Source: Isoalcanivorax indicus (GTDB taxonomy: Bacteria; Pseudomonadota; Gammaproteobacteria; Pseudomonadales; Alcanivoracaceae). From it: 64,000 nucleotides of DNA. Within the stretch, counting starts at the first letter, position 1, and every line of letters begins with the position of its first letter. The notes under the pieces were generated by a model that searched no databases, had not been told where the DNA came from, and saw only the letters and a list, made by a program, of their open reading frames with translations. Position numbers and translations under genes: made by a program. Below, in pieces: positions 46,232-57,958 of the stretch. The DNA lies in contig NZ_QGMP01000004.1 of assembly GCF_003259185.1 (NCBI RefSeq), positions 62,001-126,000 of the forward strand, in the 5' to 3' direction.

Positions 46232-46630
46232 TTACACGCGGCGTTTTTTCGGCGGCCGGCAGCCGTTATGCGGAATCGGTGTGACGTCAGAAATGCTGGT
46301 GATCTTGTAACCACAGGCATTCAGCGCACGCACCGAGGATTCACGACCCGGACCCGGGCCCTTGACCCGCACTTCCAGATTCTTCAGACCGTAGTCCTTG
46401 GCGGCATTACCCGCGTTCTCTGCGGCCACCTGGGCTGCGAACGGGGTGCTTTTGCGCGAACCACGGAAACCGGCACCACCCGAGGTCGCCCAGGACAGCA
46501 CATTGCCCTGACGATCAGAGATGGTGATGATGGTGTTGTTGAAGGACGCGTGTACGTGCGCAATCCCGTCCGCCACCGTCCGGGTAACCTTCTTGCGACG
46601 AGCGCCGCTGTCTTTCTTTGACTTTGCCAT
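46232..46630 (-). CDS. rpsK: 30S ribosomal protein S11
   Basis: S11 of the 30S platform, 132 residues, with [19 protein letters not shown] and the C-terminal [20 protein letters not shown]. Between rpsM and rpsD in the alpha operon. Confidence 0.98.
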   Translation of the reverse strand: MAKSKKDSGARRKKVTRTVADGIAHVHASFNNTIITISDRQGNVLSWATSGGAGFRGSRKSTPFAAQVAAENAGNAAKDYGLKNLEVRVKGPGPGRESSVRALNACGYKITSISDVTPIPHNGCRPPKKRRV

Positions 46631-46650
46631 GATGCCTACCCGAATTCAGT

Positions 46651-47007
46651 TTACTTGCGGATCGGTTTACGCGGGCCCTTACGGGTCCGGGCGTTGGTCT
46701 TGGTACGCTGGCCACGCAGTGGCAGACCACGACGGTGGCGAATGCCCCGGTAGCAACCCATGTCCATCAGACGCTTGATGTTCATGCTCACTTCCCGGCG
46801 CAGGTCACCTTCCACCGACAGTTTGGCCACTTCGCCACGGATCACGTCCAGCTGCTCTTCAGACAGCTCACGGATCTTGGCGGTCGGCGCAATGCCGCTG
46901 GCAGCACAGATCTTCTGTGCAGTGGTACGGCCAACCCCGAAGACGTAGGTCAGCGAGATTACCGCATGCTTGTTGTCCGGGATGTTTACGCCTGCTATAC
47001 GGGCCAT
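46651..47007 (-). CDS. rpsM: 30S ribosomal protein S13
   Basis: S13 of the 30S head, 118 residues, starting [20 protein letters not shown] and ending [18 protein letters not shown]. It opens the alpha operon proper, after rpmJ. Confidence 0.98.
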   Translation of the reverse strand: MARIAGVNIPDNKHAVISLTYVFGVGRTTAQKICAASGIAPTAKIRELSEEQLDVIRGEVAKLSVEGDLRREVSMNIKRLMDMGCYRGIRHRRGLPLRGQRTKTNARTRKGPRKPIRK

Positions 47008-47139
47008 CCAAATTTCTCCGCTTAACGCAACTGTTCAATGCCGGTGCAGGCCAGAGGCCCGGAAAAGCGCCGCATGGTAGCGGCAGACCGACATATTTTC
47101 AACTTAACCTTGATTCCGGGACCCCTCGGGGCCGCCGAA

Positions 47140-47256
47140 TCAGCCCTGACGCTGCTTGTGCCGCGGCTCGGCGCTGCAAATCACCATCACCCGCCCCTTA
47201 CGGCGAACGATCTTGCAGTTACGGCACACCTTCTTGACTGACGCCTGAACCTTCAT
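47140..47256 (-). CDS. rpmJ: 50S ribosomal protein L36
   Basis: A 38-residue protein starting [15 protein letters not shown] and ending PRHKQRQG. The zinc ligands Cys11, Cys14, Cys27 and His33 are all present, so this is the zinc-binding form. It lies between secY and rpsM, the standard place, with 132 bases between it and rpsM. Confidence 0.97.
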   Translation of the reverse strand: MKVQASVKKVCRNCKIVRRKGRVMVICSAEPRHKQRQG

Positions 47257-47274
47257 TGCTCTCGCCTCTACTCG

Positions 47275-48648
47275 TTAGCGCACCAGACCGGTGCCGCCAT
47301 AGCCTTTCATGTTCGCCTTCTTCATCAGCTTCTCGTACTGGGTGGACATCAGCTGGGCGTTGACCTGAGCCCAGAAGTCCATAACCACCACAACCACGAT
47401 CAGCAGGGACGTACCACCCAGGTAGAAGGGCACGTTCCAGATGCCCTGCAGGAACAGGGGCAGCAGGCACACCAGGGTCATGTAGGTGGCACCTACCAGG
47501 GTCAGACGACCCATGACCGTATCAATGTAACGCGCGGACTGCTCACCCGGACGAATCCCCGGGATATACGCACCCGACTTCTTCAGGTTATCCGCCACAT
47601 CTTTCGGGTTGAACATCAACGCCGCATAGAAGTAGCAGAAGAACACAATACCCAGCGTAAACAGCAGGATATACAGCGGCGACCCGGGCATCAGTGCATC
47701 GGTGGTCGCACGCATTGCGTTCGCCCACCAGCCATCACCGGTACCGCCTGTCCACTGGGCGATAGACGCCGGGAACAGCAGGATCGAGCTGGCGAAGATC
47801 GCCGGGATCACACCCGCCATGTTGACCTTCAGCGGCAGATGGCTCTGCTGGGCGGCGTACATGCGGCGACCCTGCTGCCGACGGGCGTAGTTCACCGTGA
47901 TCCGTCGCTGGCCGCGCTCGAAGAACACCACCGCGTAGACCACAGCCACCGCCACAATCATGACCAGCAGCATGATCAGCAGGTTCAGCTCGCCCTGGCG
48001 CGACGCTTCAAACGTCTGCGCGATGGCGCCCGGAAGCCCCGCTACGATACCGGCGAAAATCAGCATCGAAATACCGTTACCGATACCGCGCTCGGTGATC
48101 TGTTCACCCAGCCACATCAGAAACACTGTACCCGTGACCAGCGAGGTTACCGCGACAAAATAGAAAGACGCGATTTCCATCGTGGCGGCGTTTTCAGCCA
48201 CCAGGGTCACATTCTGGCTATACAGACCGGCGGCAACACCGAAGGACTGCACCAGCGCCAGCACCACCGTCAGATAACGGGTGTACTGGGTAATCTTGCG
48301 GCGCCCCTGCTCGCCTTCCTTCTTCAGCTGCTCCAGGGTGGGGTTCACCGCCGTCAGCAACTGAATCACGATGGCGGCCGTGATATACGGCATCACGCCC
48401 AGGGCAAAGATGCTCATGCGCTCCAGTGCACCACCGGAAAACATGTTGAACATCGCCAAGACAGTGTCACGGTTCTGGTCAAACAGGCGCGCCATGGCGT
48501 CCGGGTTGATCCCCGGCACCGGTATGTGCGCGCCAATCCGGAACACCACCAGAGCACCCAGCAGGAACCCGATACGCCGCCACAGCGTCCGCATTGCGGT
48601 GCTGTCCGGGGCATTCTGGTTCAGTGTCTGTGCACGATTCCTGGCCAT
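47275..48648 (-). CDS. secY: Preprotein translocase subunit SecY
   Basis: Channel subunit of the Sec translocon, 457 residues with ten membrane helices. Seen are [20 protein letters not shown] at the start, the plug region [19 protein letters not shown] and the cytosolic loop with [14 protein letters not shown]. Last of the spc genes before rpmJ. Confidence 0.98.
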   Translation of the reverse strand: MARNRAQTLNQNAPDSTAMRTLWRRIGFLLGALVVFRIGAHIPVPGINPDAMARLFDQNRDTVLAMFNMFSGGALERMSIFALGVMPYITAAIVIQLLTAVNPTLEQLKKEGEQGRRKITQYTRYLTVVLALVQSFGVAAGLYSQNVTLVAENAATMEIASFYFVAVTSLVTGTVFLMWLGEQITERGIGNGISMLIFAGIVAGLPGAIAQTFEASRQGELNLLIMLLVMIVAVAVVYAVVFFERGQRRITVNYARRQQGRRMYAAQQSHLPLKVNMAGVIPAIFASSILLFPASIAQWTGGTGDGWWANAMRATTDALMPGSPLYILLFTLGIVFFCYFYAALMFNPKDVADNLKKSGAYIPGIRPGEQSARYIDTVMGRLTLVGATYMTLVCLLPLFLQGIWNVPFYLGGTSLLIVVVVVMDFWAQVNAQLMSTQYEKLMKKANMKGYGGTGLVR

Positions 48649-48663
48649 GATGGGCTGCCTGTA

Positions 48664-49098
48664 TTATTCCTCGATTTTACCGCCGGCCTGCTCGATCGCC
48701 GCCCGTGCACCACGCGTCACCATGACGCCGCGCACAGTCACAGCACGATCCAGCTCACCGCTGAGTACGATCTTGGCGCGGGTCATGTCGCGACGGATGA
48801 TGTTGGCCTTCTTCAGGCTGTCCAGATCCACCACGTCACCGTCTACCGCTGCCAGCTCGGACAGACGCACTTCAGCAGTGGTCATGGCCTTGCGCGACGT
48901 AAAGCCGAATTTCGGCAGACGACGCTGCAGCGGCATCTGACCACCCTCGAAACCGGGCTTCACAGTGCCGCCAGACCGGGACGTCTGACCTTTGTGACCA
49001 CGACCACCGGTCTTGCCCAGACCGCTGCCGATACCACGACCTACTCGCTTGCCGGACGGGCGCGCACCGGCGCCGGGGCTCAGTTCATTCAGGCGCAT
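48664..49098 (-). CDS. rplO: 50S ribosomal protein L15
   Basis: 144 residues starting [20 protein letters not shown] with the Gly-rich [22 protein letters not shown] 49098 gives the E. coli length; an in-frame ATG at 49101 overlaps the rpmD stop by one base. Ends next to secY. Confidence 0.97.
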   Translation of the reverse strand: MRLNELSPGAGARPSGKRVGRGIGSGLGKTGGRGHKGQTSRSGGTVKPGFEGGQMPLQRRLPKFGFTSRKAMTTAEVRLSELAAVDGDVVDLDSLKKANIIRRDMTRAKIVLSGELDRAVTVRGVMVTRGARAAIEQAGGKIEE

Positions 49099-49100
49099 CA

Positions 49101-49286
49101 TTACTCTCCTTCAACCTGAACCATGTACGAGACCTTGTTGATCATGCCGCGTACCGCAGGAGTATCTTCAACCTCAACCGTGTGGCCGATCCGGCGCAGG
49201 CCGAGACCACGCACGCAGGCCTTGTGCTTTTCCAGCCGGCCCGCGGTGCTCTTCGTCTGGGTTACCTTGATCTTGTTAGCCGCCAT
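49101..49286 (-). CDS. rpmD: 50S ribosomal protein L30
   Basis: 61 residues, [20 protein letters not shown] and [20 protein letters not shown], the small L30 fold. It lies between rpsE and rplO, with the rplO start virtually at its stop. Confidence 0.97.
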   Translation of the reverse strand: MAANKIKVTQTKSTAGRLEKHKACVRGLGLRRIGHTVEVEDTPAVRGMINKVSYMVQVEGE

Positions 49287-49309
49287 CGCTCTGCTTCCGG
49301 TTAATTCGC

Positions 49310-49807
49310 TTAGTTCAGAATCTCTTCCACGGTCTTGCCGCGCTTCGCCGCCACCGCTTCAACGGAGGACATCGCACGCAGACCCTCGAAGGTTGCCCGC
49401 ACCACGTTCACCGGATTGGTGGAACCGTAGCACTTGGCCAGAACGTTCTGCACGCCGGCCACTTCCAGCACCGCACGCATCGCACCACCGGCAATCACAC
49501 CGGTACCGTCAGAGGCCGGCTGCATGTACACCTTGGAGGCGCCATGGCGAGCCTTGATCGGGTGCTGGATGGTGCTGCCGTCCAGGTCAACATGAATCAT
49601 GTTGCGGCGGGCAGCTTCCAGCGCTTTCTGGATGGCAGCCGGCACTTCACGTGCCTTGCCGCGGCCGAAGCCGACCTTGCCTTTGCCATCGCCCACCACG
49701 GTCAGCGCGGTAAAGCCGAAGATACGGCCACCCTTGACCACCTTGGCAACCCGGTTCACCTGAACCAGCTTTTCCTGCAGACCTTCGTTGGGATCAACCT
49801 TCGCCAT
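49310..49807 (-). CDS. rpsE: 30S ribosomal protein S5
   Basis: 165 residues: the double-stranded RNA-binding-like domain ([20 protein letters not shown]) and [21 protein letters not shown]5 helps decoding accuracy. Normal place after rplR. Confidence 0.98.
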   Translation of the reverse strand: MAKVDPNEGLQEKLVQVNRVAKVVKGGRIFGFTALTVVGDGKGKVGFGRGKAREVPAAIQKALEAARRNMIHVDLDGSTIQHPIKARHGASKVYMQPASDGTGVIAGGAMRAVLEVAGVQNVLAKCYGSTNPVNVVRATFEGLRAMSSVEAVAAKRGKTVEEILN

Positions 49808-49818
49808 AACCAGTACCC

Positions 49819-50169
49819 TTAGAATTCAAGCCCGTTTTCACGCGCCGCATCGGCCAGCGCCTTCACCCGGCCATGGTATTTGAAGCCGGAACGATCAAAG
49901 GCGACGCGCTCAACGCCAGCTGCCTTGGCCCGCTCGGCGATCAGCTTGCCCACCGCCGCAGCGGCGTCGGCGTTGCCGGTCGCGCTGCCACGCAGATCCT
50001 TTTCGACGGTGGAAGCCGTAGCCAACACCTTGTCGCCTGCCGCCGTAGTCACCTGAGCATACATGTGGCGCGGCGTGCGATTTACACACAGACGGAACTC
50101 ACCCAACTCGCGAATCTTCATCCGGGTGCGTTTCGCTCTGCGCTGACGTGCTTCTCTTTTGTCTTTCAT
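49819..50169 (-). CDS. rplR: 50S ribosomal protein L18
   Basis: 5S rRNA-binding protein, 116 residues, basic N-terminus ([19 protein letters not shown]) and C-terminal [20 protein letters not shown]. Between rplF and rpsE. Confidence 0.98.
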   Translation of the reverse strand: MKDKREARQRRAKRTRMKIRELGEFRLCVNRTPRHMYAQVTTAAGDKVLATASTVEKDLRGSATGNADAAAAVGKLIAERAKAAGVERVAFDRSGFKYHGRVKALADAARENGLEF

Positions 50170-50186
50170 GACTTCAGTCTCGACGG

Positions 50187-50720
50187 TTATTTCTTCTTGG
50201 CTTCCTTGCGGCGAACTTGTTCGCCGGCATAACGGACGCCCTTACCCTTGTACGGCTCAGGCGGGCGGAAGCCACGTACATTGGCGGCCACCTGGCCAAC
50301 CAGCTGCTTGTCGACACCCTTGAGGACAATTTCTGTCTGCGTCGGGGTTTCTGCGGTCACACCTTCCGGCAGCTCGTAAGCCACGGGGTGGGAGAAACCA
50401 AGAGACAGGTTCAGAACCTTGCCTTGCGCCTGGGCACGATAACCAACGCCTACCAGCTCAAGCTTGCGCTCGAAGCCAGCGGACACGCCAGTCACCATAT
50501 TCTGAAGCAGCGCGCGTGTCGTACCGGCCAGAGCCCAGGCTTGCTGTGCTTCTTTCGCCGGACGGAACGTGATCACGCCGTCTTCTACAGCCACAGTCAC
50601 CAGTTCGTGCACCGTGTGTTCCAGGGAGCCTTTGCTACCCTTGACGGTGACGTTCTGGCCGTCGATCTTGACATCGACGCCCTGCGGCAGTTTTACAGGA
50701 TCTTTCGCTACTCGTGACAT
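50187..50720 (-). CDS. rplF: 50S ribosomal protein L6
   Basis: 177 residues, two L6 repeats; [20 protein letters not shown] at the start and [19 protein letters not shown] near the end. Binds 23S rRNA near the factor-binding site. Confidence 0.98.
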   Translation of the reverse strand: MSRVAKDPVKLPQGVDVKIDGQNVTVKGSKGSLEHTVHELVTVAVEDGVITFRPAKEAQQAWALAGTTRALLQNMVTGVSAGFERKLELVGVGYRAQAQGKVLNLSLGFSHPVAYELPEGVTAETPTQTEIVLKGVDKQLVGQVAANVRGFRPPEPYKGKGVRYAGEQVRRKEAKKK

Positions 50721-50751
50721 TGCTGCACCTAACCCGTTTATGCCGCTATCG

Positions 50752-51147
50752 TCAGGACACTTCGCAAATCAGCTCGCCGCCAACATTGGCCTTGCGTGCT
50801 GCGCGATCGGTCATAAAGCCCTGGTTGGTGGAAACGATCATCACGCCCAGACCGCCTTTCACCTTCGGAATCTCACCGGCGCCCTTGTAGATGCGCAGAC
50901 CAGGGGAGCTCACCCGCTTGATCTTCTCGATCACCGGGCGGCCTTCAAAATATTTCAGCTCGATGGTCAGGGTCGGCTTCTTGTCGTCGCCGCCTACCTG
51001 ATAGTCACCGATATAACCCTCATCCTGCAGCACCTTGGCAATGGCCACCTTGCTAGTGGAAGACGGAATGTCTACCGAGACCTTGTTTGCCATCTGCGCA
51101 TTGCGAATACGGGTAAACATATCCGCCAGGGTATCTTGCATGCTCAT
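50752..51147 (-). CDS. rpsH: 30S ribosomal protein S8
   Basis: 131 residues, [20 protein letters not shown] and the C-terminal [20 protein letters not shown]. In E. coli S8 represses the spc operon by binding the rplE region; a similar site was not assessed. Confidence 0.98.
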   Translation of the reverse strand: MSMQDTLADMFTRIRNAQMANKVSVDIPSSTSKVAIAKVLQDEGYIGDYQVGGDDKKPTLTIELKYFEGRPVIEKIKRVSSPGLRIYKGAGEIPKVKGGLGVMIVSTNQGFMTDRAARKANVGGELICEVS

Positions 51148-51185
51148 GCTGCTGTCGCTCCGCTACTCATGCCCTTGCGGGCGTC

Positions 51186-51491
51186 TTACCAGCTGGACTT
51201 CACCAGGCCCGGTACGTCACCGCGCATGGCGGCTTCCCGCAACTTGTTACGACCCAGGCCGAACTTGCGGTATACACCGTGCGGACGCCCGGTGATCCGG
51301 CAGCGGTTCCGCTGACGGGTACGGGCGGAGTCACGGGGCAGCTTCTGCAGCTGCACCTGGGCATCCCACTTGGCTTCCGCTTCCGCATTCGGGTCACGGA
51401 TAATCGCCTTGAGCTCGGCACGCTTGGCAGCATACTTGGCAACCAGCTTGGCGCGCTTCTGCTCCCGGTTTTTCATAGAGACCTTAGCCAT
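51186..51491 (-). CDS. rpsN: 30S ribosomal protein S14
   Basis: 101 residues, [20 protein letters not shown], ending with the [20 protein letters not shown] tail. The long form without the CXXC zinc pairs, as in E. coli. Between rplE and rpsH. Confidence 0.98.
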   Translation of the reverse strand: MAKVSMKNREQKRAKLVAKYAAKRAELKAIIRDPNAEAEAKWDAQVQLQKLPRDSARTRQRNRCRITGRPHGVYRKFGLGRNKLREAAMRGDVPGLVKSSW

Positions 51492-51500
51492 GCTTCTCTC

Positions 51501-52040
51501 TCAACCTTTCATCGGGAAGTTGAAGGCGCGCAGCAGCGCGCGGGCTTCTTCATCGGTCTTCGCCGTGGTGGTAATGGTAATGTCCATACCACGCAGCTTG
51601 TCGACCTTGTCGTACTCAACCTCCGGGAACACGATCTGCTCGCGCAGCCCCATGGAGTAGTTGCCACGACCATCGAATGACTTGGCGTTCAGACCACGGA
51701 AGTCCCGCACTCGCGGGATCGCCACGTCGACCAGGCGGCCAAGAAATTCATACATACGCTGGCGACGCAGAGTCACCTTGCAACCGATCGGCCAGCCTTC
51801 ACGGATCTTGAAGCCCGCCACGGATTTGCGTGCGTTGTTCACGATCGGCTTCTGGCCGGAGATCGCGGTCATGTCGGACAGTGCGCCCTCCATCGCCTTG
51901 CGGTCCTGGGCAGCCTCACCCACACCCATGTTCAGGGTGATCTTGGTGATTTTCGGCACTTCCATCACGTTCTTGTACCCAAACTCCTTGAGGAGCTTCG
52001 GCACGATCTCTTTCTCGTAAACTTCTTTCAGAGTGCTCAT
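51501..52040 (-). CDS. rplE: 50S ribosomal protein L5
   Basis: 5S rRNA-binding protein, 179 residues: [47 protein letters not shown] at the end. Standard length and place. Confidence 0.98.
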   Translation of the reverse strand: MSTLKEVYEKEIVPKLLKEFGYKNVMEVPKITKITLNMGVGEAAQDRKAMEGALSDMTAISGQKPIVNNARKSVAGFKIREGWPIGCKVTLRRQRMYEFLGRLVDVAIPRVRDFRGLNAKSFDGRGNYSMGLREQIVFPEVEYDKVDKLRGMDITITTTAKTDEEARALLRAFNFPMKG

Positions 52041-52055
52041 GCTTCACCCAACCTC

Positions 52056-52370
52056 TCAGGCGCCGACTACTTCGCCATTGGATTTGAAGTACCGGACCTT
52101 GTTGCCGTCCTCTACCCGGAAGCCCACGCGGTCAGCTTTCTCGGTTGCCGGATTCCAGATCGCAACGTTGGACGCTTCGATGCTGGCTTCCTTCTCGATG
52201 ATGCCGCCCTGAATCCCACGCTGCGGATTGGCACGCGTGTGCTTCTTGACAATATTTACGCCAGAGACGAGCAGGCGACCATTGGTCAGGACTTTCGTGA
52301 CCTTGCCGCGCTTACCTTTGTCTTTACCGGCGATTACGATGACTTCGTCATCACGCTTGATCTTGAGCAT
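52056..52370 (-). CDS. rplX: 50S ribosomal protein L24
   Basis: 104 residues with the KOW motif ([20 protein letters not shown]) and the [19 protein letters not shown] segment. Assembly initiator of the 50S subunit; between rplN and rplE. Confidence 0.98.
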   Translation of the reverse strand: MLKIKRDDEVIVIAGKDKGKRGKVTKVLTNGRLLVSGVNIVKKHTRANPQRGIQGGIIEKEASIEASNVAIWNPATEKADRVGFRVEDGNKVRYFKSNGEVVGA

Positions 52371-52384
52371 TACCTCACCCGCCT

Positions 52385-52753
52385 TTACAGAACTTCAGGT
52401 GCCAGGGAGATGATCTTCATGAACTGCTCGGTACGCAGTTCCCGGGTCACCGGGCCGAAGATCCGGGTACCGATCGGCGCCTTGTTGTTGTTCAACAGGA
52501 CCGCGGCATTTTCGTCGAAACGAATTACTGAACCATCCGGGCGACGTACGCCCTTGCGAGTCCGCACCACTACAGCGCTCATCACGTCACCTTTCTTGAC
52601 GCGACCACGCGGAATCGCTTCCTTCACAGTGACCTTGATGATGTCACCAATGCCGGCGTAGCGGCGGTGTGACCCACCCAGCACCTTGATGCACTGGACC
52701 CGGCGCGCGCCGCTGTTGTCGGCCACTTCGAGCATGCTTTCGGTCTGAATCAT
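52385..52753 (-). CDS. rplN: 50S ribosomal protein L14
   Basis: 122 residues, [20 protein letters not shown] and [13 protein letters not shown]. First gene of the spc set, after rpsQ of the S10 set. Confidence 0.98.
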   Translation of the reverse strand: MIQTESMLEVADNSGARRVQCIKVLGGSHRRYAGIGDIIKVTVKEAIPRGRVKKGDVMSAVVVRTRKGVRRPDGSVIRFDENAAVLLNNNKAPIGTRIFGPVTRELRTEQFMKIISLAPEVL

Positions 52754-52780
52754 CGTCTATCTCTCCAAAGCAACGCCGGA

Positions 52781-53050
52781 TCAGGCTTGTTGAGCCTGCT
52801 CTACCACACTGACCAGCATCCAGGTTTTACGCCGGGACAGCGGACGACACTCCTCGATGGTGACCAGGTCACCCTCGCGGCACTGGTTGTCCTCGTCATG
52901 CGCCATAAGCTTGGTGGAGCGACGAATGAACTTGCCGTAAAGCGGATGCTTTACCTGGCGCTCTACCAGCACAGTGATGGTCTTGTCGCCCTTGTTAGAG
53001 ACAACCTTGCCGGTCACCGTACGCTTCAGTTTCTGATTCGCTTCGGCCAT
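52781..53050 (-). CDS. rpsQ: 30S ribosomal protein S17
   Basis: 89 residues, OB-fold: [19 protein letters not shown] and [18 protein letters not shown]. Last gene of the S10 set. Confidence 0.98.
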   Translation of the reverse strand: MAEANQKLKRTVTGKVVSNKGDKTITVLVERQVKHPLYGKFIRRSTKLMAHDEDNQCREGDLVTIEECRPLSRRKTWMLVSVVEQAQQA

Positions 53051-53052
53051 GA

Positions 53053-53244
53053 CTATTTACCCTGCTTCTCTTTGAGGACGGTCTTCACACGCGCGATATC
53101 ACGGCGTACTTCACCGATCTGGTGCGTCTGCGACAACTGCCCGGATGCCTGCTTCATGCGCTGCTTGAACTGTTGCTCCAGCAGACCATTGAGCTCGCCC
53201 TGCAGCTCCTCAACACTTTTGTCTCTCAGCTCGCTTGCTTTCAT
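53053..53244 (-). CDS. rpmC: 50S ribosomal protein L29
   Basis: 63 residues, a helical hairpin: [20 protein letters not shown], ending [17 protein letters not shown]. Lies near the peptide exit tunnel in the ribosome. Two bases separate it from rpsQ. Confidence 0.98.
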   Translation of the reverse strand: MKASELRDKSVEELQGELNGLLEQQFKQRMKQASGQLSQTHQIGEVRRDIARVKTVLKEKQGK

Positions 53245-53247
53245 GGC

Positions 53248-53661
53248 TTACATCACCGTCCGAGTCACGACACGGGTGCTGACCGGCAGCTTCGCCGCGG
53301 CCAGACGGAATGCCTCGCGGGCCACTTCGTCTGCCACACCTTCCATTTCATACAGCATCTTGCCCGGCTGGATCTGAGCCACCCAGTACTCGACGCTACC
53401 CTTACCTTTACCCATACGCACTTCAAGCGGCTTCTTGGTGATCGGTTTGTCCGGGAACACCCGGATCCAGATCTTGCCACCACGCTTGACGTGACGAGTC
53501 ATGGCACGACGAGCGGCTTCGATCTGACGCGCGGTCAGTCGACCCCGGCCAGTAGCCTGGAGACCGATGGTGCCGAATGACACCTTGGAGCCCCGTTGTG
53601 CCAGGCCGCGGTTACGGCCCTTCATGACTTTCCGGAATTTCGTACGCTTTGGCTGCAACAT
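53248..53661 (-). CDS. rplP: 50S ribosomal protein L16
   Basis: 137 residues: [19 protein letters not shown], the [19 protein letters not shown] block and [19 protein letters not shown]. Between rpsC and rpmC. Confidence 0.98.
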   Translation of the reverse strand: MLQPKRTKFRKVMKGRNRGLAQRGSKVSFGTIGLQATGRGRLTARQIEAARRAMTRHVKRGGKIWIRVFPDKPITKKPLEVRMGKGKGSVEYWVAQIQPGKMLYEMEGVADEVAREAFRLAAAKLPVSTRVVTRTVM

Positions 53662-53674
53662 CGTTCGCTACCCT

Positions 53675-54364
53675 TTAGCCACGGCCACGCTTTTTGGGCG
53701 CCTTGACCTGCTTCTCTTCCTGCGCCTGTTCCATGCCACCCAGGATCTCCCCGCGGAAGATCCACACCTTGATACCAATGGTACCGTAGGTGGTTTCAGC
53801 ACGAACGCTGGCGTAGTCGATATCCGCACGCAGCGTATGCAGCGGCACACGGCCCTCACGGTACCACTCGGTACGCGCGATCTCTGCACCGCCCAGACGA
53901 CCGGACACCTGCACCTTGATACCTTCAGCACCCGCCTTCATGGCGTTCTGCACAGCGCGCTTCATGGCGCGGCGGAACATCACCCGGCGCTCAAGCTGAC
54001 CGGCAATGTTGTCACCTACCAGACGGGCATCCAGGTCGGGCTTGCGCACTTCCTCGATGTTGATGTGCACAGGCACACCCATCTGCTCGGCAACGTCCTT
54101 GCGCAGACGCTCGACATCTTCACCTTTCTTGCCGATCACGATGCCCGGGCGTGCCGTGCTGATCGTGATACGTACATTCTCGCTCGGACGCTCGATCTTG
54201 ATCTTGCTGACCGACGCGTTCTTCAGGCGCTTGTGCAGGTAGTCACGGACCTTGAGGTCAGTAACCAGATAGTCGGCGTAGTGCTTCGGGTTCGCGTACC
54301 AGAGCGAATTGTGCTCCTTGACGATACCCAGGCGAATGCCGACCGGATGAACTTTCTGACCCAT
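53675..54364 (-). CDS. rpsC: 30S ribosomal protein S3
   Basis: 229 residues beginning [22 protein letters not shown] domain [18 protein letters not shown], then the S3 C-terminal domain. The open frame extends 27 codons upstream, but ATG 54364 is the family start and lies just after rplV. Confidence 0.98.
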   Translation of the reverse strand: MGQKVHPVGIRLGIVKEHNSLWYANPKHYADYLVTDLKVRDYLHKRLKNASVSKIKIERPSENVRITISTARPGIVIGKKGEDVERLRKDVAEQMGVPVHINIEEVRKPDLDARLVGDNIAGQLERRVMFRRAMKRAVQNAMKAGAEGIKVQVSGRLGGAEIARTEWYREGRVPLHTLRADIDYASVRAETTYGTIGIKVWIFRGEILGGMEQAQEEKQVKAPKKRGRG

Positions 54365-54368
54365 CTGA

Positions 54369-54713
54369 TTACTCCTCGCCTTCCGACACTTTGACGGTGA
54401 TGTGGCAGGTGCGCTTGGTGATGCGATCAGCGCGGCCCTTGGCACGCGGCTTGATGCGCTTCAGCGACATACCCTCATCCACAAAGATCGTGGACACCTT
54501 CAGCTCATCCACATCAGCGCCATCGTTGTTCTCCGCGTTGGCGATTGCGGACTCCAGCACTTTCTTGACAATCTTGGCCGCCTTCTTCGGGCTGAACGCC
54601 AGCACATTAAGTGCCTGCTCAACCTTCAGACCGCGCACCTGGTCAGCAACCAGACGGGCCTTCTGCGCCGAGATTCTTGCCCCGCGAAGGCGGGCTGCAA
54701 CTTCTGTCGCCAT
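54369..54713 (-). CDS. rplV: 50S ribosomal protein L22
   Basis: 114 residues: [19 protein letters not shown] and the conserved ending [22 protein letters not shown] 54713 is chosen over 54722. L22 lines the exit tunnel. Confidence 0.97.
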   Translation of the reverse strand: MATEVAARLRGARISAQKARLVADQVRGLKVEQALNVLAFSPKKAAKIVKKVLESAIANAENNDGADVDELKVSTIFVDEGMSLKRIKPRAKGRADRITKRTCHITVKVSEGEE

Positions 54714-54728
54714 GCTCGTCACCCACCC

Positions 54729-55004
54729 TTACCGCTTGGACTTCTTGTCCACAATGTGCCCGCGGAAGTTGCGGGTCAGGGCGAACTCGCCCAGCTTGTG
54801 GCCAACCATATGTTCTGACACCAGCACAGGAACGTGCTGCTTGCCGTTGTGTACCGCGATGGTCATGCCGACCATCTCCGGAATGATCATGGAGCGGCGC
54901 GACCAGGTCTTGACCGGCTTACGCGAGTTGCTCTCTACCGCTTCCTCCACCTTCTTCAGAAGGTGGTGATCCACAAAAGGACCTTTTTTCAGTGAACGTG
55001 GCAC
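54729..55004 (-). CDS. rpsS: 30S ribosomal protein S19
   Basis: 91 residues: [19 protein letters not shown] and the end [18 protein letters not shown]. Forms part of the 30S head. Confidence 0.98.
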   Translation of the reverse strand: MPRSLKKGPFVDHHLLKKVEEAVESNSRKPVKTWSRRSMIIPEMVGMTIAVHNGKQHVPVLVSEHMVGHKLGEFALTRNFRGHIVDKKSKR

Positions 55005-55020
55005 AGCCTAGTCCTCTCTG

Positions 55021-55848
55021 TTACTTCGCCCGACGATCGCGAACGATCATCTTGCGGGTACGCTTATTGGTACGGGTTTTGTGACCTTTGGTCGGCACAC
55101 CCCAGGGCGTCACAGGGTGACGACCACCGGAGGTACGACCTTCACCACCACCATGCGGGTGATCCACCGGGTTCATGGCCACACCACGCACCGTCGGACG
55201 CACACCACGCCAGCGGGATGCACCGGCCTTACCCAGAGACCGCAGGCTGTGCTCGCTGTTCGAGACTTCGCCCAGGGTCGCACGACACTCAGCATGCACC
55301 TTGCGCATCTCGCCGGAGCGCAGACGCAAGGTAACGAACTCGCCGTCCTTCGCCAGCACCTGCACTGAGGTACCGGCAGAGCGCGCCAGCTGGCCACCCT
55401 TGCCCGGGCGCATTTCCACGTTATGCACTGTGGAACCCAGCGGGATGTTGCGCAGCGGCAGCGCGTTGCCCGGCTTGATCGGAGCATCCTGACCGGAGCG
55501 CACCTTGTCACCCGCCTTCAGGCCTTTGGGCGCCAGAATGTAGCGGCGCTCGCCATCGGCGTACTTCAGCAGTGCAATGTGCGCAGAACGGTTCGGATCA
55601 TACTCCAGACGCTCGACTTCTGCGCCCACTCCGTCCTTGTTGCGACGGAAATCGATCACCCGATACTTCTGCTTGTGACCACCACCCTTGTGACGGGTCG
55701 TGATCCGGCCATTGTTATTACGGCCGCCATTCCGGGTCTTGCTTTCGGTCAGCGGACCGTAAGGCGCACCTTTGTGCAGCTCCTCACTGACCACCTTGAC
55801 CACAAAGCGGCGACCCGGGGAAGTAGGTTTACACTTCACGATAGCCAT
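55021..55848 (-). CDS. rplB: 50S ribosomal protein L2
   Basis: 275 residues with the conserved [20 protein letters not shown] segment containing the functionally key His, and the [19 protein letters not shown] tail. Needed for subunit joining. Confidence 0.98.
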   Translation of the reverse strand: MAIVKCKPTSPGRRFVVKVVSEELHKGAPYGPLTESKTRNGGRNNNGRITTRHKGGGHKQKYRVIDFRRNKDGVGAEVERLEYDPNRSAHIALLKYADGERRYILAPKGLKAGDKVRSGQDAPIKPGNALPLRNIPLGSTVHNVEMRPGKGGQLARSAGTSVQVLAKDGEFVTLRLRSGEMRKVHAECRATLGEVSNSEHSLRSLGKAGASRWRGVRPTVRGVAMNPVDHPHGGGEGRTSGGRHPVTPWGVPTKGHKTRTNKRTRKMIVRDRRAK

Positions 55849-55860
55849 GACTCGTTACCC

Positions 55861-56157
55861 CTACTCAGCAGCCAGAAAATCAATGTCCTGGCCCGCCTGC
55901 AATGAGACGTAAGCCTTTTTCCAGTCGCTGCGCTTGCCCTGAACCCGGCCAAACACCTTGCGCTTGCCCTTTACGTTCAGCGTCTGAATCGCTTCGACCT
56001 TGACATCAAACAGCTGCTCTACAGCTTTCTTGATCTCACGCTTGGAGGCGTCGCGCGCCACCTTGAACACATACTGGCCGTTCTTGTCTGCCACCACGCT
56101 GGCCTTTTCGGACACGTGGGGAGCAAGCAGGACCTGGAAGATACGCTCCTGGTTCAT
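55861..56157 (-). CDS. rplW: 50S ribosomal protein L23
   Basis: 98 residues, [20 protein letters not shown] and [20 protein letters not shown]. Docking site for trigger factor and SRP. Overlaps the end of rplD by four bases, so translation is coupled. Confidence 0.98.
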   Translation of the reverse strand: MNQERIFQVLLAPHVSEKASVVADKNGQYVFKVARDASKREIKKAVEQLFDVKVEAIQTLNVKGKRKVFGRVQGKRSDWKKAYVSLQAGQDIDFLAAE

Positions 56158-56756
56158 GCCAACGCCTCCTCAAGCTTCTTCAGAGCCGGCACGGTCACGA
56201 GCACCTTCTCGAAAGCGATCAGGCTGACCGGATCCACACCCTGCACATCACGCACGTCGACGTGCGGCAGGTTGCGGGCAGACAGGAACAGGTTCTCGTC
56301 CACCTGATCAGCAACAATCAGCACGTTGTCCAGACCCAGCGCCTTCAGTTTTTCCTGCAGGGCCTTGGTCTTCGGGGCATCCAGGGCAAACTCGTCAACC
56401 ACAACGAGACGCTCCTGACGCACCAGCTCGGACAGGATGCACTGCAGGGCGCCGCGGTACATCTTGCGGTTCACCTTCTGCTCGTAATCCCGCGGCTTGG
56501 CCGCAAAGGTCACACCACCGCTGCGCCAGATCGGGCTGCGGATGGTGCCGGCGCGAGCGCGACCGGTACCCTTCTGACGCCACGGCTTCTTGCCGCCGCC
56601 GCTAACTTCTGAACGGGTTTTCTGTGCCTTGCTACCCTGACGGCCGCCAGCCATAAAGGCGACAACCACCTGGTGCACCAGCGGCTCGTTGAAGTCTTTG
56701 CCGAAGGCGACTTCAGACACAGAAACTGTTCCTCCAGAGGCAGTATTGAGATTCAT
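56154..56756 (-). CDS. rplD: 50S ribosomal protein L4
   Basis: 200 residues; the extended loop is [20 protein letters not shown], which reaches the exit tunnel. In E. coli L4 also regulates the S10 operon; the hairpin and T-run before rpsJ make a similar control possible here. Confidence 0.97.
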   Translation of the reverse strand: MNLNTASGGTVSVSEVAFGKDFNEPLVHQVVVAFMAGGRQGSKAQKTRSEVSGGGKKPWRQKGTGRARAGTIRSPIWRSGGVTFAAKPRDYEQKVNRKMYRGALQCILSELVRQERLVVVDEFALDAPKTKALQEKLKALGLDNVLIVADQVDENLFLSARNLPHVDVRDVQGVDPVSLIAFEKVLVTVPALKKLEEALA

Positions 56757-56771
56757 CCTCTATATCCTCTC

Positions 56772-57407
56772 TCAGGCCTTCGCCTTCACTGCCGGGCGCA
56801 CGATCACGTCGGCACCGGTGGCGCCGGGCACAGCGCCCTTGACCAGCAGCAGATTCTTTTCGGCATCAACGCGCACCACTTCCAGATTCTGGACGGTGAC
56901 GCGCTCAGCACCCATGTGACCAGCCATCTTCTTGCCCTTGAACACGCGACCCGGGGTCTGGTTCTGGCCGATGGAGCCCGGAGCACGGTGGGACAAGGAG
57001 TTACCGTGCGTGGCATCCTGGGTGCGGAAGTTCCAGCGCTTGACCACGCCCTGGAAGCCCTTACCCTTGGAAATGCCTGTCACATCAATAATCTGACCCG
57101 GCTCGAAGATCTCAACAGAGATCTCGCCACCAGCAGCCAGCTCACCCGGCTCAGCACGGAATTCCCAGATGCCACGACCAGCCTCGACACCCGCTTTCGC
57201 GAAATGCCCGGCCGCCGGACGGGTAACCCGACTTGCACGACGCTCGCCAGTGGTGACCTGCACCCCCTGATAACCGTCTGTCTCTTCGGTTCTGATCTGG
57301 GTGATCCGGTTAGGAGTCACCTCGATAACGGTAACCGGAATGCTGGTGCCATCTTCGCTGAACACCCGGGTCATTCCGCATTTCCGACCGACTACACCAA
57401 TAGCCAT
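56772..57407 (-). CDS. rplC: 50S ribosomal protein L3
   Basis: 211 residues, [20 protein letters not shown] and [20 protein letters not shown], close to the peptidyl transferase centre. Second gene of the S10 operon. Confidence 0.98.
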   Translation of the reverse strand: MAIGVVGRKCGMTRVFSEDGTSIPVTVIEVTPNRITQIRTEETDGYQGVQVTTGERRASRVTRPAAGHFAKAGVEAGRGIWEFRAEPGELAAGGEISVEIFEPGQIIDVTGISKGKGFQGVVKRWNFRTQDATHGNSLSHRAPGSIGQNQTPGRVFKGKKMAGHMGAERVTVQNLEVVRVDAEKNLLLVKGAVPGATGADVIVRPAVKAKA

Positions 57408-57451
57408 TGTCTACCTCTTCACAACCTGCCACGCCTGCGCGCAGCGTGCCG

Positions 57452-57763
57452 TTATCCCAGGCTGATCTGCACGTCCACGCCAGCAGCCAGATCCAGCTTC
57501 ATCAGCGCGTCTACGGTCTTGTCCGTAGGCTCGACGATGTCCACCAGGCGCTTGTGGGTGCGAATCTCGTACTGATCCCGCGCATCCTTGTTCACATGCG
57601 GAGAGACCAGCACCGTAAACTTTTCCTTGCGCGTCGGCAGGGGAATAGGCCCCTGGACCTGCGCGCCGGTCCGCTTTGCCGTATCCACGATCTCCTGGGC
57701 AGATTGATCGATCAGACGATGATCAAACGCCTTGAGACGGATTCGGATTCGTTGGTTAGCCAT
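57452..57763 (-). CDS. rpsJ: 30S ribosomal protein S10 (NusE)
   Basis: 103 residues, [20 protein letters not shown] and [20 protein letters not shown]. Also acts as NusE in antitermination. First gene of the long S10 operon, preceded by a leader of about 190 bases containing a hairpin with a T tract. Confidence 0.98.
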   Translation of the reverse strand: MANQRIRIRLKAFDHRLIDQSAQEIVDTAKRTGAQVQGPIPLPTRKEKFTVLVSPHVNKDARDQYEIRTHKRLVDIVEPTDKTVDALMKLDLAAGVDVQISLG

Positions 57764-57805
57764 AGCTAACTAGCTCCAGACTGTTCAAACCATGCTTCAG
57801 ATGGC

Positions 57806-57843
57806 AAAAAACCCGCCCGCCCTTCCTTTCTGGAGGCGGTGGG
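57806..57843 (-). promoter_or_regulatory. Terminator-like hairpin in the S10 leader, possible attenuator
   Basis: On the minus strand an imperfect hairpin (complement of 57812-57843, loop around AGAAA, about 11 pairs with two small bulges) is followed at once by six T (complement of 57806-57811). It ends 43 bases before the rpsJ start, so it can stop transcription before the operon unless overcome. Confidence 0.6.
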
Positions 57844-57958
57844 TGGCAAATCAGTCCCGGGAACGATGCCCCGGTTGTTCTCGCCCTTCCAACCTGGAAG
57901 GTGCCGTTACCGGCGCGGAACCCGCTTACTAGGCAGAAGTCCCGACGAGAGGGCGCGA